Below are positions 45,522 through 58,609 of a stretch of 64,000 nucleotides of DNA, piece by piece (position 1 is the first letter of the stretch; every line of letters begins with the position of its first letter). The stretch covers positions 682,001-746,000 of the forward strand of contig JAVHJL010000008.1 in NCBI GenBank assembly GCA_036971715.1, in the 5' to 3' direction. The DNA comes from Arthrobotrys musiformis. Lineage: Eukaryota; Ascomycota; Orbiliomycetes; Orbiliales; Orbiliaceae. The position numbers and the translations under genes are program-made. The notes under the pieces are model-generated. The model saw nothing but the letters and a program-made list of their open reading frames with translations. It did not search any database and had not been told where the DNA came from.

Positions 45522-46766
45522 CTAATACCCACTGGAAGAACTACTCCCAGCACTGGTCCCATAAACGCCATTCATCTGCGCCAACAAAGCAGTCTGCTCG
45601 TCAAAATAACTCCTCTCCTTCGTAGGCTTCACCTGTCGTCCCTTCATCGGTCGTTCCTCATCGCTGTCGACATCCCCCTCGACACCAACGATGACTTCAA
45701 CAATCGGCTCCCCGGTGAACTCCTCCTCGTCGTTCCCGCCCCATTTCCAGAATTGCAGCCCGATGTACCCGTCCATCGCCAGAACTCCTGCGCTCCCCAG
45801 GAGGAATGGGAGGGTATTGGTCCACCATTCCGCCGTCGTGGTGCCGTCTTCGCCCACCCAGCCGCCCTCACCGAAGGAGGGGATGTTATGCCACGCGCTG
45901 GGGTTCAGCAGTAAACTGCTGGAATAAAAGAAATTCCCACAAAACGCAGCGAAGAACAACAGCGGTGAAAGCCCGGAGACCGAACGACGCTTGTGGTTCA
46001 AATAGATCTGTGGCAGCCGGGAGGATAGATACAAAAACGTCGAAGACCAGCCGATGATGATCCCCAACAAGCGGAGCGTGTCTTCGTCGAAGAAGGCAAA
46101 TGTCGCGGCGGAGGTGGTGATGGGTGCGGCACGGGATAAATTAAAAAATGTCGAAAATGCCAAAAGTATCCCTGAGGCTCTACTCGTGCTCGCCGTGCCG
46201 CTGCGGCGGGCTGTGATGACCGAAGGCGGTGGGGTAATCATCACCGCCGCGGCTCGTGATTCCTTATCCCTCCCGCTACCACCCTCACTCGGTCGCCTGA
46301 TGTCATCCGTCGCCGTCGTCGGAACAGGTGCGTACTCGGTATTAGTATTCTTCTTGGAATACTGGATCCACTGCCAGACTAACACAACATCCACGGCAAC
46401 ATAATACGCCGCGATGACTTTCTGAAATGTCATCTGGTTCAACAGCACCGCCCCGATGAAATTCGAGGAGTCGCCGAAGCACCATATCAAAATGAAGAGG
46501 AAACTCAGAGACTCGGACGATTTAAGCCTGTAGTTTTTGATGATTTGCGGTAACTGGGCGAATAGCCATGATGTGATGCTGAGGGTGCCGCAGAGGGTTG
46601 AGAAGAAAGTTGCGGTTGTCGGAATGCATGTTTGCAGCTGTTGGGAGACGAAGACTAGGAAGTCGTTCTGCGGGTGGCAGTAAGGGAGGGCGGGGAGCGG
46701 CGTGGTTGCATTTCCAGAGAAGATTGAGGAGTCCGTGAAACGGGATTTGAGCAGAAGGGACTCCAT
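45522..46766 (-). CDS. PQ-loop vacuolar basic amino-acid transporter (YPQ/PQLC2 family)
   Basis: Single exon, 414 residues. Two PQ-loop repeats are clear: the first around residues 55-135 with QLPQIIKNYRLKSSESLS (LPQ at 72-74) followed by LSFLFILIWCFGDSSNFIGA, the second around 235-290 with RLPQIYLNHKRRSVSGLSPL (LPQ at 251-253). Seven membrane helices fit the hydrophobic pattern, with a long serine/threonine-rich loop (about 138-195) between the two halves. In yeast Ypq1-3 and in animals PQLC2/LAAT-1 move arginine, lysine and histidine across the vacuole or lysosome membrane. The C-terminal tail is acidic (GGNDEEEF, DVDSDEERP) and may carry sorting or ubiquitination signals. The length is slightly larger than yeast Ypq (about 300) because of the central loop and tail. 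Family assignment is firm; substrate is inferred. Confidence 0.92.
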   Translation of the reverse strand: MESLLLKSRFTDSSIFSGNATTPLPALPYCHPQNDFLVFVSQQLQTCIPTTATFFSTLCGTLSITSWLFAQLPQIIKNYRLKSSESLSFLFILIWCFGDSSNFIGAVLLNQMTFQKVIAAYYVAVDVVLVWQWIQYSKKNTNTEYAPVPTTATDDIRRPSEGGSGRDKESRAAAVMITPPPSVITARRSGTASTSRASGILLAFSTFFNLSRAAPITTSAATFAFFDEDTLRLLGIIIGWSSTFLYLSSRLPQIYLNHKRRSVSGLSPLLFFAAFCGNFFYSSSLLLNPSAWHNIPSFGEGGWVGEDGTTTAEWWTNTLPFLLGSAGVLAMDGYIGLQFWKWGGNDEEEFTGEPIVEVIVGVEGDVDSDEERPMKGRQVKPTKERSYFDEQTALLAQMNGVYGTSAGSSSSSGY

Positions 46767-49114
46767 GATCGAAGGATCTGTGGGAAAAAAGAGAAAGAAG
46801 TCGAAGTCAGTATTTTATATCCATCCCGGTTTCATCTCCGCGAAAATAAAATAAAAATAAAAAAATAAAAAATTGTCTGAAGGATCCATCCATTCCGCCT
46901 CGTCCAAACTGTTGAAGCCCGAGCAGTTGGGCGATCCAATTGTGTTGCCTGTTGTGTTGGGGACCTTGGGACCTCGACAATCGAAAAAAGGATCACAGGA
47001 CACCTGCTGGCCAAAGTGTGCACGAGGGGGGGGGGTTGGCTCACTAACCTTCCCAGCAAAAGAATACCTGTGCGGTACACCGGGTACCAAAGGTACTTTT
47101 GTCTCGTCGTCGAAAGTTCCCTCCGTTACCGCTGCTGCCTCTTATCTTTTTGTTGTTGGTTCTGTCCTCTTTTCTGAAATTGAAAATGAAACCGAATTCC
47201 AGTCGGGGTTCTCCGCGGACCAACTAGCAAATCTAAAGGGGACCCTGAACTAAAGTAAGGCAAAATATTGGTCTTGTAAGAAGAGATTCCTATCTCGCTG
47301 TTGCGCTGTGTCGTAGCAAATATGATCCCGAGATATCTTCGGCGTCCTTATCTCTCGCTTCCTTTACAATGTAATGGCAGTGTAGTAAATATCCCAACAG
47401 GTAAGAAATAATAATAATAAAAATAGATGATTGGAAAATGGACCGAATGGTAGGTAAATAATAATATATGCGAGTAAAGATAGGAAACCACGGTCACAAG
47501 AGCAGACAAGAGGGAAGGGCAGCTATTTGAGGAAGGGGGGTCCGAGGAGGAAGGAAGACTCGCCGTCCTTATGTATGACTGACTGACTTCCCGAAAAGCT
47601 GTTATCAGGAACCCTCACGAGCCCCCCGAAGTGATACTTGGTGCTGCATGGCCGCATTGATACTACGTAAGTAACGGCAATATTAAGTAATTCCAATCCA
47701 CAGATTTTCGATTCAAGGCACACCTGACTCGACCCTTCCGTTATCTATTCTGGTGGTTTTTCCCTACACATCTGATCCTATCATTCCCCAACTTTTTTTC
47801 TTTTTTGTTTTCCCATACAAAACAAGGGTTTGTTTGAACCAATACCAGCGCCGCCAAAGGGGGGGACTCACACTCACACTTCCCTCGCACAGCCTAGGCT
47901 GTGTTATGGTTATGGGGTCTGTTATGTAGGGTCTCATCCGATATCTTTGCTTGGAAGAAACCCCGTATTACTCCGGTACGTGAGTACTACCCAAATAGTA
48001 TCACCAGCGGCACCAGAACCCACCGTGACGTCCGTCATGCTGCAAAGCTAATCTGTGAAATCCAAGATCGGATCCCATCAGTATCCCCCCCAGCGGGTGC
48101 GAAGTTCAGCCGGGCTGCTCTTGCATGAGAAATCCAGCCTCTGCGGCATCGGGTTCGCATTCGGAGAGGACAGGAATAAGCGACCGAGAGTGAGCTGCTA
48201 CAAATAGTCTAGAACCCTGCATTTGTTTATCTCCTCCAATGGGACGGGGAGAAAACTCTCCTGAGCTGCGCTAGCTTGTAACATTCCTCGGGATGTTTTT
48301 TTGCGAGCGTAACTTTATGGAATGTTGGTATGTACATACAGACAAGAGTAAAGTATTTGGGGGAAGGTATCGTGATACTTTATCGAATGGATTTGCGAAT
48401 TCTTATCGACGGAGGACACATGGCTCTCGCGTGATGAAGCGAACAAGACCCCACGCTACAGCTACGATAAGACCTAAAACCAAATACTCACCGATATATA
48501 CAAAATAGCATACCGTAATACATCTAATCTATATTCCCACGTCTTCGTCAAGCCACAAAAGGTGACGATGCCGCGTGGGCTTCCACCAGTCGCCACCACG
48601 CACAATATTCAAAAAGCAGAACCGACGTTTTACTGTAGCATGTAGAGGTATATACTTTTACCAGATCCAATCTGCACCATGACGCCCACCCGATCGAACC
48701 AATTAACCCAGCCGGTATCGTTAATATCAAATGCAGGGCACACGCACATGATACTTAACAAAACCAAAATATACCGCAAATCCAACAACATTCAACGCAA
48801 CTCTCCAAACTATACAATCAATATTAATACATTTCCATGTAATAGCCCCAGTGAAGACTAACGAAGACAAAGGAAGAGGTATACCGATATGAATATACAT
48901 CGCTGCATTCCCGCGGTAATCATGTGAGACCAACCCACCATTCCCTCAATATCGGTATACGTACCAGCCTCCAAACCAGACGTACATTTCCACACCAATA
49001 TCCACAAAACACCCGTTCCAAAAATCAAAAGGTCGGGAATACCCATTCCATTCGTTCTCATCTCGATTCATCCCGTTTGTAACATCTATCCTACCAGTAA
49101 TCCACCAAAAGGAC

Positions 49115-49121
49115 AAAAAAA
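49115..49121 (-). terminator. RNA polymerase III terminator of tRNA-Phe
   Basis: Seven A bases on the plus strand, i.e. seven T on the tRNA strand, directly after the discriminator base. A T run of this kind is the standard Pol III stop. Confidence 0.85.
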
Positions 49122-49214
49122 TGCGGTGAGGGTGGATCGAACACCCGGCCTCCAGATAAACACAACCAAAGTAAATCTTCAGTCTGGCGCTCTCCCAAAC
49201 TGAGCTATCCCCGC
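49122..49214 (-). tRNA. tRNA-Phe (anticodon GAA) with 19-nt intron
   Basis: The minus strand starts GCGGGGATAGCTCAGTTTGG and continues with the D arm, an anticodon arm CCAGACTGAAG, a 19-nt intron (about 49154-49172), the 3' half ATCTGG, and a T arm GGGTGTTCGATCCACCC. It matches yeast tRNA-Phe closely in the D, anticodon and T arms. The intron sits at the canonical place one base after the anticodon. The acceptor stem pairs except for one G5-A68 mismatch, and the D loop has one extra T compared with yeast. The discriminator is A. Coordinates include A73. Confidence 0.93.
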
Positions 49215-50376
49215 TACTCCATCTCCCCATCTCCTCATATCGAGCTCTCTCCTTCCGATGACCCCGGATCCATGTATCAGTCGAATAACAATTAGTGCTT
49301 CACATGGAGTGGAATGGTATAAAACCTGTATACAAAAGTTAACTAAACCTTATCCACAACTAAAACCAGCAGGAGCTCAAGCTTAGCCCTGCAATCACCC
49401 AGATAAGTAACTACTAACTACTTATCCCAAAGTACTTCGAGCTCCTAGATTAAGATACACATACACCCCAAGCGCCCGGGAAAAAAACTAACAGTCTAGA
49501 ACTTTATATCAACTATACTACTACCGTTTCATACCACCTCGGAATTCCAATTACCCTAAAATTTCGTAACAGATAAGCCCCCCTGATCGTGTGATTCTTC
49601 ACTAGCCACCCTTCAACCCCATCGTCAACCATCCAGAGAATCTCCAATGTCTCCAAAGTACACTGCTCACTTAGTCCAGAACATAAAAAACCGAAAAATA
49701 CAACAAAATACAACACCTCCCGCCCTTATCAAAAACCGAGACTTCCAGAACAATCCCTCACTCCGACAAAACCAATCCACCTCCACCGATCACATGCAAT
49801 TCCTGGAAAGAGATACCCAAAAGTAACCTCATCACCTAGTAAACATGACCCCAGCTACGTGGATACAATACTAAGGTACATGTACCACAATTAAAGAATT
49901 ACATCTCATCCCACAACAGTTTTCCATATCCGCGGAAAAAGGCATAACCTAATAGAATAGAATAAACCAGAATATATAAATATAATCGCCATATCTTCAA
50001 TATAATAAACCGCTTTTATAAAACCAATATAAATACACTTATCCCCCCAATCTTATACCCAATCCCAGGTTTTTTAGTTAATTTTTTCCTTTTGTCTTCC
50101 CGCCTTGAAACAAAGAAATTGTAAAAGCCGTGTAAAAAAGAAATCGATCCATAGAAAGAAAAGAAAGAGGATGATGCGTAGAAAAGAAAGGTCCATCCAG
50201 ATTACTTCCCCACCGCCACCCCCTACCCAATAATAATAATAAAAGGTATAAGAATAATACAAAAGTAATCCAAAACTCGCCGTGCAACCGCTCAATGACC
50301 AGTCCAAAAGAAAGAGAAAGAAAAACCGGTATACACAAGTATTAACAAAAGAGCCCCTCCAATGAGTTATAATCAA

Positions 50377-53300
50377 CTATAACCCACCAACCTCAACAAC
50401 CCTCCTCCCCGCTCCAGCCGTAGCCTCAGCCGCCTCCGCCATCCGCTCCTTCACGACCTCGTATGTAGTCCGTACCACAATCCACGTCTTCCCGCCCCAA
50501 CTAGTCAACAACGTAAACAGCACGAGCACAAATATCGGTAACTACCAAAAGTTAGCAATCTCCCTTCCATACTAAAGAGAAAAAAAGAAAAGGAATACCC
50601 ACCCAAAAGAATAAAAGCCGCTGGTCGCCCTTAATCCGCTTCATCTTCTCATGATGTATCCTCAATGACTCCTGCTCCTCATCCGTCAAAAGCCTAGTCC
50701 GGCTCTTCCCCAAACTCTTCGACGACGAAGAAACCGTCGCAGCCGTCATCCGCTTCGTGGCATTCTGCGCGGCCACCGCTGTCGCTGCGGCGACTTTGGC
50801 ATCCATAACCTGCGCCACTGCCTCCCCGATGGCACGCAACTTGTTATCGCCATCATTCGTGCGCGAGGTGCCGTCCGGGTATAACTCTTCGTAGGCCGGG
50901 GGTGCGTTCGGCGGCGAGAATAATTCCCACCATTTATAATCAGCATTAGGGCTTCCGCTTCCCTCCGTATTCGTCGGCCTGATAGCCCGCGAAGCAACAG
51001 GAGGAGCAACGGTAGGAGGAGCAACTGGAGCAACTGGGGGGGCAGCATTATCACCCGCAACCCGCTGACCCTGCAAAAGCGCATTAAATCGTGCGGTCTG
51101 GCCCTGCAGATTCTGTAAATTGAGATGCATCTGCTGCTGGAAGTTCTGAAGATTCAAGTTCGGCAGGTTCCAGTTCATATTATGGAAATTCGGCAGATTC
51201 AACGTCAGGTTCGCTAGCTGTTCTCGGATGGCTACCAACGCCGCGGCGGTTGCAGCAGCAGCGGGGGCGGCATCGGTTTCGTCGACTTGCATATCCGCCG
51301 GTAACGAGGAAGATACCTCCGCCAGGGCAGCCAAATTACTCTTGCTGGCAGACCTAGACAGCGGCTTCTCCGTCGTCCGTGGTATCATCGTGAGTTTACC
51401 CGACGCCAGATCCCGTAGATTCCGCCCGCTGAACGTCCTCTTCGGCCGGATCCACAGCTCCTCGTCATCGACCTCATCATCTTCCTCAGTATCTTCATCC
51501 GACTCCTCGTCATGGGTAGCAAACGGTTCCCAACTCGCCATAGCCGAAGCAATACTTCCGCTCCGACTTCTACGGCCGCTCATAACCCTACCAGGAGCAC
51601 TGGAGACACTGCTGACCGACGGCCGACGACTCCTAGTTCGCCTGTTACCCAGCTCAGCACGAATGTCTTCAGCGTCGGTAAGGTCTTCGGGTGCGACACC
51701 GCTAAGACTGAGAATGTTGAAATCAGCTCTGTTCAATCTCAATCGTCTCACGATATCTTTATTGCCCTTGAGCGCCGCGAAATGGGCTGGTGTGAAGCCG
51801 CCCTTGTCTGCCGCGTCGGGATTAGCGCCGCGAGCCAGCAGGGCAGCCGTGAACCGGTTGTATCCAAGGGCGCAGGCATGGTGCAGAAGCGTCTGCCCTT
51901 GCCTATTCCTCAAGTTCAGCTTGGCGGGGAACGGTGAGTCGTCCATGTCGATGATGTCTAGGAGCTTGAGCAACTGCGCTTCCATATCCATCGAGGGAAG
52001 TGGTGATTGCAAGAACTGCAAGGCCTGTGCGTTATAGGTATTCCCAGAGGAATGTGTTCGACCTCCGCTGACCGAGCCACCAGCATTGCCAGGGCTCTTC
52101 TCGTCCATGAGCAGCCTCATGGCAATGTCCTTCGGCGGCTCAATCTTCCCGCTCCACTTTGCGTTGATGACTTGTAGTGCCAACGCCAACATCTTTTGCT
52201 CCGTATCATCAGTGTAGATAAACCTACCCGGACGACCTGGTAATGTGAGGTTCGCCTGAGCAGCGTACCTCATAACGACAGGCACGCTACCAGGGGTACT
52301 CGACGGCGGCAGGAGACAAACGATGGTTGTATCGCTCCAGTATTCGGTTCGCGGAGACTGCTTGTCCCCAAAGTAGACGGTATGGGATCGCTGGAATCCA
52401 CTGCCGAGAATGGTAACCTCGATACCACCCTGACATGGGCCCTCAGTAGGGACGATACGGGTGATATCAAACGGCAGCAGAGCCTGCGAGAGCTGTCCGT
52501 TGGCGACATTGAGTAGCTGCGACTGGACCTGAGCGAACTGAGCCTGGGTGAATACCGGCCGTTGGCCTTGCTGGGGAACGCTAAACTGTTGTACGGGACT
52601 AGCAACTCGCGATGGAACGCGGGAACCTTGAGCGGATGTCGGGGCGGAGAATATTTGTAACCCGTGCAGGCTGTCAATACTATGGTTGCGGTTATGGAAT
52701 CCAAAGTAATTTTGACTGGCTGCGTTATCCATAGGCGTGGAGGGCGTGAAAGGAACAGGCTGTGCCTGCTCGAACATGCCACCCATTGTAACATTTTGAC
52801 TGGAAGGTGTAAACGGCTGTTGTGTGAATTGCGACTGTGAAGCTGACGTGGACGGTACGGACGTATCGATCTTTGTCATTGTGAGCTCGGATCTAGCTTT
52901 CGACGACGGATTGGCTTTCCGTTTCTTCGCAGAGGGACCAGCGGTTGCAGCGTACGGGGGTGGCGACTGCATAGCCCCCACAGACGACTGCCTCGAATTC
53001 TGCCGCGAATGGCCAGTCTTACTAGCCTTCGACGGCCGGTCGATTTGGCCCATCGTCAAAAGATTCGTGTCCGAAGCAGAATAGGGAAGAGCATTGTTGG
53101 GAGGGGCAGGGGCAACTGGGACAGGTCCAGGAGCAATGGCAGAGGGCGATGTGGCTCCCTTGGAAGACGGAGCGGCAGCCACTGGCTGTTGGGTAGCCGG
53201 CTGCGAGGGCGCATTGGTCTTGTGGTCGTCAGTGATGAGAATTGGAGGCGTGATGTTTTGGGCGACGAGATTGTCGTTGTGGTCCTTGATAGTGAGGATT

Positions 53301-55193
53301 ATCCTGTATATAAAATTAGCGATATGATAGGTAGAGTGTTAAAATGTGGGTGTTTTACCTGAACCCGCTTTTCTCGCTCTGGTGTCTGCAGTAACAGGCT
53401 ATCCTCATCGGTAGCCATATTTCCGCATTGCCCTCAATGCTGGATATAAGTTCTCCATCATTGGCCTCCATCTCCGCCTTCTTCTGTGCCTCCGGCGGGC
53501 CCCATTCGAGGACCTCAGAGCAGTTGAATACAATAATTCGCTTACTCTCGTCGCGTGCCCAAGATTCTTCTTCCTCCACTTTCTTGATCTTCTTCCGTGC
53601 CGCTCGTTTCCGTTCCCGAGTGATGCAGCCAGAGCATATCCTAACCTCGCCCCCATTCAGCGGTTTATCCTCTTCAGCAGTGTACCCTTCCTTGCCATCC
53701 TCGCCAATCGATTTCCCAGACCCAAAGACTCTTTCCTGCAGAGGATCGTCAATGGCCCGTCGTAACACTCTTTGTAGTAACTCCGGGCTCCCCTCAACGG
53801 AAGAGGCACAAATCAAACTCGTGTATAACTCCAAAGTGTCGGTGGTCTTCTGGTGTGGCGGCTTGGACAATAATTTCGGTTTCGAGATGGTATGCGTTGG
53901 AAGGTGCAGCTTAGATACTCCAGGCGGTAATGGTGCTAAATTCAAGTTGACCCTGATCTGTGTTTCCACCCTCGACTTCTCATTGATCCTGCCGCCAGGT
54001 TGGTCGCCTCTTAGTGTTAGCTTGCACGAGAAATCGCCGCTGCCACCGGTGGGTGTCGGTGTATACGCGAGCATATTCGGCATCGGCGAAGCGCTGGAAA
54101 ACGAAGATGGGCTCCACATGTTGCTTATGCTAAAGGCCTTTGTCGGACGGAATCCTGTAGACTTCATGAGTGTCGCCGTTGCCTCGTCCTCGCCGGATGT
54201 ACTTGTCGAATTGTGCCGTTTCCCATTCCGGTGGTGGGGGACTCCGTTTGCCGCTGAGCTAGCGGGCGATGGATGGCCATGCGATTCGAGCGAGAAGGAG
54301 GCGAGTGCCTCCGTCGAATTGGGGGATAGTGTAACGGAGGACCGCCTCTTCTTGCGATTATTGGTATATACGGGTGTTGATACCGGCTGTGGGATATTAT
54401 TAGCGTCAAGGTTGAAGCTGAGCTGGGGATTCAATGTTGACGGATTTTCCGGCGGGAAGAATCTAGGCACGCTGGATTGGCGCTGGCTTTCGGTTTTGAC
54501 GGCTAGAGGAGAACTGGCGGCGCTTTCAAAATCGAAGAATCTGGCGGTATCGTCGACAACCATCTTATCTCCCAGCGACGAAACAGAAATAGGAAGGTGC
54601 GTGGGCGCCGGGACCAGCGGTGTAAAGTTGCTACCGAAGAACCCATTTGACGAGGAAGATAAGGGGAAGGTGATGGGACCGTTTGTCTCGTCGAGCATGG
54701 GGAAATCGTCTTCTTCGACATCATTCATCATTGTGAGGCCGTCGGGACCCTTGAGGGCGGGGATATGAGGCGGGGAAGATTCGGACGAGTTTGGGGAGGT
54801 GTTTATTGATTTCGGCGACTGATCCTGATCCTGGGACTCGGGAGGGGAGGGCGAGCCTATGAATTGTTGGTTAGTGAAGGTCTTGAGGTTTCCAACAAGT
54901 CGGTACCCGAGTGGTAGTGGTAGTGGTGGTTGTGCCGTACCAGGGCCACCGCGAAATGCGAAGATGTCGTTCCCGCTCTCGAAAGGGGCGAGCAGGTAGT
55001 CGTTATCAAGTCCCAACAGGTAGGAGGAGTCGGAATCGGAGCCGTTTATCGAAGCGGCAGCAGCAGCAGCGGCGGCGGCGGCGGCGGCATTGTGTGCATC
55101 GCCACTCAAAGATTGGAGAAGGTCGTCCTGATTTGTGAAATCTGCAAAGTTGAAGTCTCTACCGTCGGTCATGTGTGAAGGTTCTGACTTCAT
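50377..55193 (-). CDS. Mga2/Spt23-like membrane-bound transcription factor
   Basis: Three exons: 55193-53359, 53303-50603 and 50541-50377; introns of 55 and 61 nt (GTAAAA...CAG, GTGGGT...TAG). Joined length 1566 residues, longer than yeast Mga2 (1113). The N-terminal half carries an alanine run (about residues 37-48) and the conserved block with YTSLICASSVEG, EVRICSGCITRERKRA and RIIVFNCSEVLEW, typical of this family. Then come a TIG/IPT domain (about 888-970, starting DITRIVPTEGPCQGGIEVTI), two ankyrin repeats (about 1080-1142), and one C-terminal membrane helix (about 1507-1528, LLFFWLPIFVLVLFTLLTSW). In yeast, ER-anchored p120 dimers sense membrane lipid packing, are processed by the proteasome via Rsp5 to p90 and activate the desaturase gene OLE1. 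The same role is inferred here. Start may be M1 or M8. Confidence 0.93.
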
Positions 55194-56061
55194 GATACCC
55201 TCTCTCTCTCTCTCCCTCGTGTCGTAGAAATAGTCGGTTCCCCCAAGTATATATATCCCCTCCTCTCTCTATATATAAATACAATACAAATGCGATGTGT
55301 CCCTTTAAGGTCGGCGAAAGGGGGGCGTGTGGATCTAATGCGCCCTTTGGTATATGACGGAAGCAGTCGGGGGCGGGGCGTTGAGTCCAAGAAATAATAA
55401 TATGGAGAAAAGAGGAACCTGAACGAATTCGAGGAGAGGTTAACGTCAGCAAAGCCGCATATTCTCAACAAAAAGCCAAAGCCAAAAAAACAGGGCCCTG
55501 GAATATTTGGATGAATCAAACGGAAAGGACATACCGAGGCTGCTTTTTTCTTCTTTTTACTCAGGAACAGAACAGCTCCACCTGAACAAGGCTGCTAGCG
55601 TGTAAAACCGTGGTATGCGATGGATATGTAGGTGTAGTTGAAAGGGGAATCCCCTGATGATATACTAAAGCGAGAAGATGACGACAGAATGTGCGTTTGA
55701 GACGGAGGATTAAGATTTATATCGGTCGATAAGACCAGAATGTAGAGCGGATCAGGGCAGATCAGAGAATATAAAGCCACGAGAGAGCGTCGAAGCCACG
55801 AGGTCGAAGCCACGAGGGGAAGGAGGACAGCAACAGAACAATAAGATCACGGCCGACCAGTCAACGTCAACGTCAGCGTCACAAATGACAGGCTGGCCGA
55901 TAATATAAAATCGAATGGTCGAGAAGAGCAAGCAGACAGAAGAAATGAAATGAGTGAGCGAATGGTCCGGTCGGGAAGATTAGGTTAGGTTCGTTCTCGT
56001 TCAGGTGCAGCCTCAGAACCTTACAGAGCAGAGCCAACAGCAAAGGCACACCGGCGCTCCG

Positions 56062-56087
56062 AAAAAAAAAAAAAAAAAAAAAAAAAA
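56062..56087. repeat. A26 homopolymer
   Basis: 26 consecutive A bases about 870 bases upstream of the Mga2 start codon (gene on the minus strand). Confidence 0.8.
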
Positions 56088-58583
56088 GCTCCGAGAGAGA
56101 CTTTTGTCTCTGTAATAACGTATTGGTGGGAGGTGTGTGTGGGAGTGTGTCTGATGGTGTGAACGTGACCGAGTAAACGTCAAGATGCGTAATGTGATAA
56201 TGCCCACCGCCCAGCCAATCAGTCCAATCCAATCTAGCTGTCTATCAGAAGCAGAGAGTTCGAAAGGTCGAACAGGTTGAATCGAAGAAGGGGAAGGAGG
56301 AAGCAGGCAAGCAAGCAAGCAAGCCTCGGAAGGGCTGCCGAGGCCGGTCTTTTTTTCTTCTTTTCCGTCGTCGTAGTCGTCGTCGTCTTCCCCCTCACTT
56401 CACTTCACTTCTCTTCTTTGGTCTTCCTTGTCTCTGCTTGTCACTTGTCACTTCTGCAAGGAGAACTCGAACTCGATAACGAAGGGATAACCAATAGATC
56501 CCGGTCTGTTTGTTTGCTGGTTGTGCGATGCCGGCGTAGTTCCTGGTGGTCCGGCAGCGTATTCCTCAGCACCGGCAGGTAGCAACAGCAGCAAATTTGC
56601 CTGAATTCGAGGTACCTCCAAGCAAATAAAAATCTCTGCAAAGGAATCGCCCAGTCAGTTCAGCCGGTCTATTATCATGATGGTAGAGATGGAGTGGGAA
56701 GATGTAGATGTGATGTAGAATCGATGTAGATGTAGACGCAGACAGCAGGAATGTTGGATATCATAAAGTATAAAACGGGACTGAATACTGCTGGATCAAC
56801 TTCATCTTCATCTTCATCTTCATCACCATGCACATGCACATGCACATACCAGAGCTGTTCTTTCTTTCTATAAATCCGTCTGTGGTTTCCGTGTGTCTAT
56901 CGGGCCGGGACTCAGATTGGTTCCCGTTCGTTTGTTCTGTGCGAGCGAGTCTCAGATCCGTCAAACGTAACGCCCCCACTTGCACTTGCACTACTCAAAC
57001 TTCACAAGCCAAAAAGATTCAAAGAATACAATATACCCGTCGAGTAATAATTAATAAAAGAGTGAAGGAGAGAAAGAAGCTGCATGTGCCAGAAGATGCA
57101 TACGAAGTTGATTCGAAAGATGATGGAATGGAATATATTGTCCTGCATGCTCGTGCATATCCTCACACCAAGTACTATATATCAAGTCCCGCATCAGGTA
57201 CTTATAGAGTATCCCAGCAGGCTCCTGCCGTGAATAGAACACCGCAATCCGGCTATCGATAAACCCATCTGCACCATCCTCTTTCACATATTTTTACATA
57301 TTTTTTATTTAAAAAAATAAAATAAAAAATGGGTATGTGCCGCCTGTCTGATACCCTCGAACCTGGCTCCCGCCCAGCTGCTGTTCCTGACTTTTTGATC
57401 GAAGAAGGGATGCCCTTGGATCGAATGCATGCACGGCACGGTGGCCACCAACATACAGAGTACATACATCCTCACGGTTACTCCAATGCCTGAGGGCACA
57501 AGTATCTCGACGTCTCAATTCAGCTAGCAGGGAATGAACACACACACACACAGAACCGGTGTCGTTGGTCTATATAATACGTACGTATATATAACACTCG
57601 GTACCTCCCGCCGCCGCCCCACCAGGATGGCCCAGCAAGTCCCAATTCCTCTTCATTTTGGCTTCTGCCGTCCTGTCAAAAAAGCATGGACTCCCACTGC
57701 AATTGGACAATTTGATCCAACGGCCTGAGAAGAAAAAAAACTGCTCGGACGCCACCTGGGTTCCCGGCGCATTCTCGTCAGAAGAGCGTTATTTTCACGT
57801 TGCCTACCGTCCGAGCACGCATCCGAGGGTGCTTACTCACATATGTATCATGTACACATCCACGGTACCGTGGATATAACCTTTACAATAACGAAAACGG
57901 TAGGAAGGGGTCCGTGTATTCCATTCCACCATCTTGATCTCTCATTGCATTGTCCGCATGAGATTGCAATACGAACAGCCACTATCGATATCGATATCGA
58001 TATCTATACGACCTCTTATCGGCAACAAAAAATGATATTTATATCCCTCGTATAACCAGCCCATAGGATTCCGATACGATACCAACCCGAAGCGGAGCCC
58101 ACTAACCTATGCAATGCACGTACTACCATGGTCTAAACCTGCATACCGCTCAAGGCTACATCCATCGTCAAGAGCTCCAAAGCCCCCAAACAAAAAAAGG
58201 TATGGACCTATCAAATCCACCCATATATAACATAGGTATATCCGACCGCAATATATTTTAAACAAGCTCCTTCAGAACCGAGCTCCTCATCCTCTCGTTT
58301 CTTATAATATAGTGTAGTATAGTGTAATAAGTATAATCAATAATGCAATATCCAAACAGAAAAGCGATAAGCGAATGTCCACAGCTACGGCGTTGGTATG
58401 TAATATAGCAGACGAAAGCTATATATATCTTAACTCCATAAAAGACCGCACGCGGAATAGTACACCTCATAACCGCCCGGTACAAGAGTACTATTCTCCG
58501 ACTCCAGCGACTGGCAAGTAGCTACCTGCTGTGCCAGCAAAGAGGGGCGATATTATCCCGACATTGCTGCAGTATCTTCTCTC

Positions 58584-58609
58584 TTTTTTTTTTTTTTTTT
58601 TTTTTTTTT
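58584..58609. repeat. T26 homopolymer
   Basis: 26 consecutive T bases followed by GTTTAAAC, between the Mga2 and Sey1 genes. Confidence 0.8.

Larger units (their letters stand above)
46767..50376. other. 3.6 kb intergenic region containing one tRNA gene
   Basis: Lies between the transporter start and the Mga2 3' end, both on the minus strand. Apart from the tRNA-Phe at 49122-49214 I see no supported gene. 46850-46875 is an A/T low-complexity stretch and 49900-50060 is AT-rich. Open frames here lack domains. Confidence 0.5.

Noticed and set aside
51228..52037. 269-residue open frame opposite the Mga2 gene
   Set aside because: Shadow of the serine/alanine-rich Mga2 coding sequence; no independent domain.
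53428..54768. 446-residue open frame opposite Mga2 exon 1
   Set aside because: Antisense shadow; the minus-strand frame carries the conserved family block and correct splice joins.
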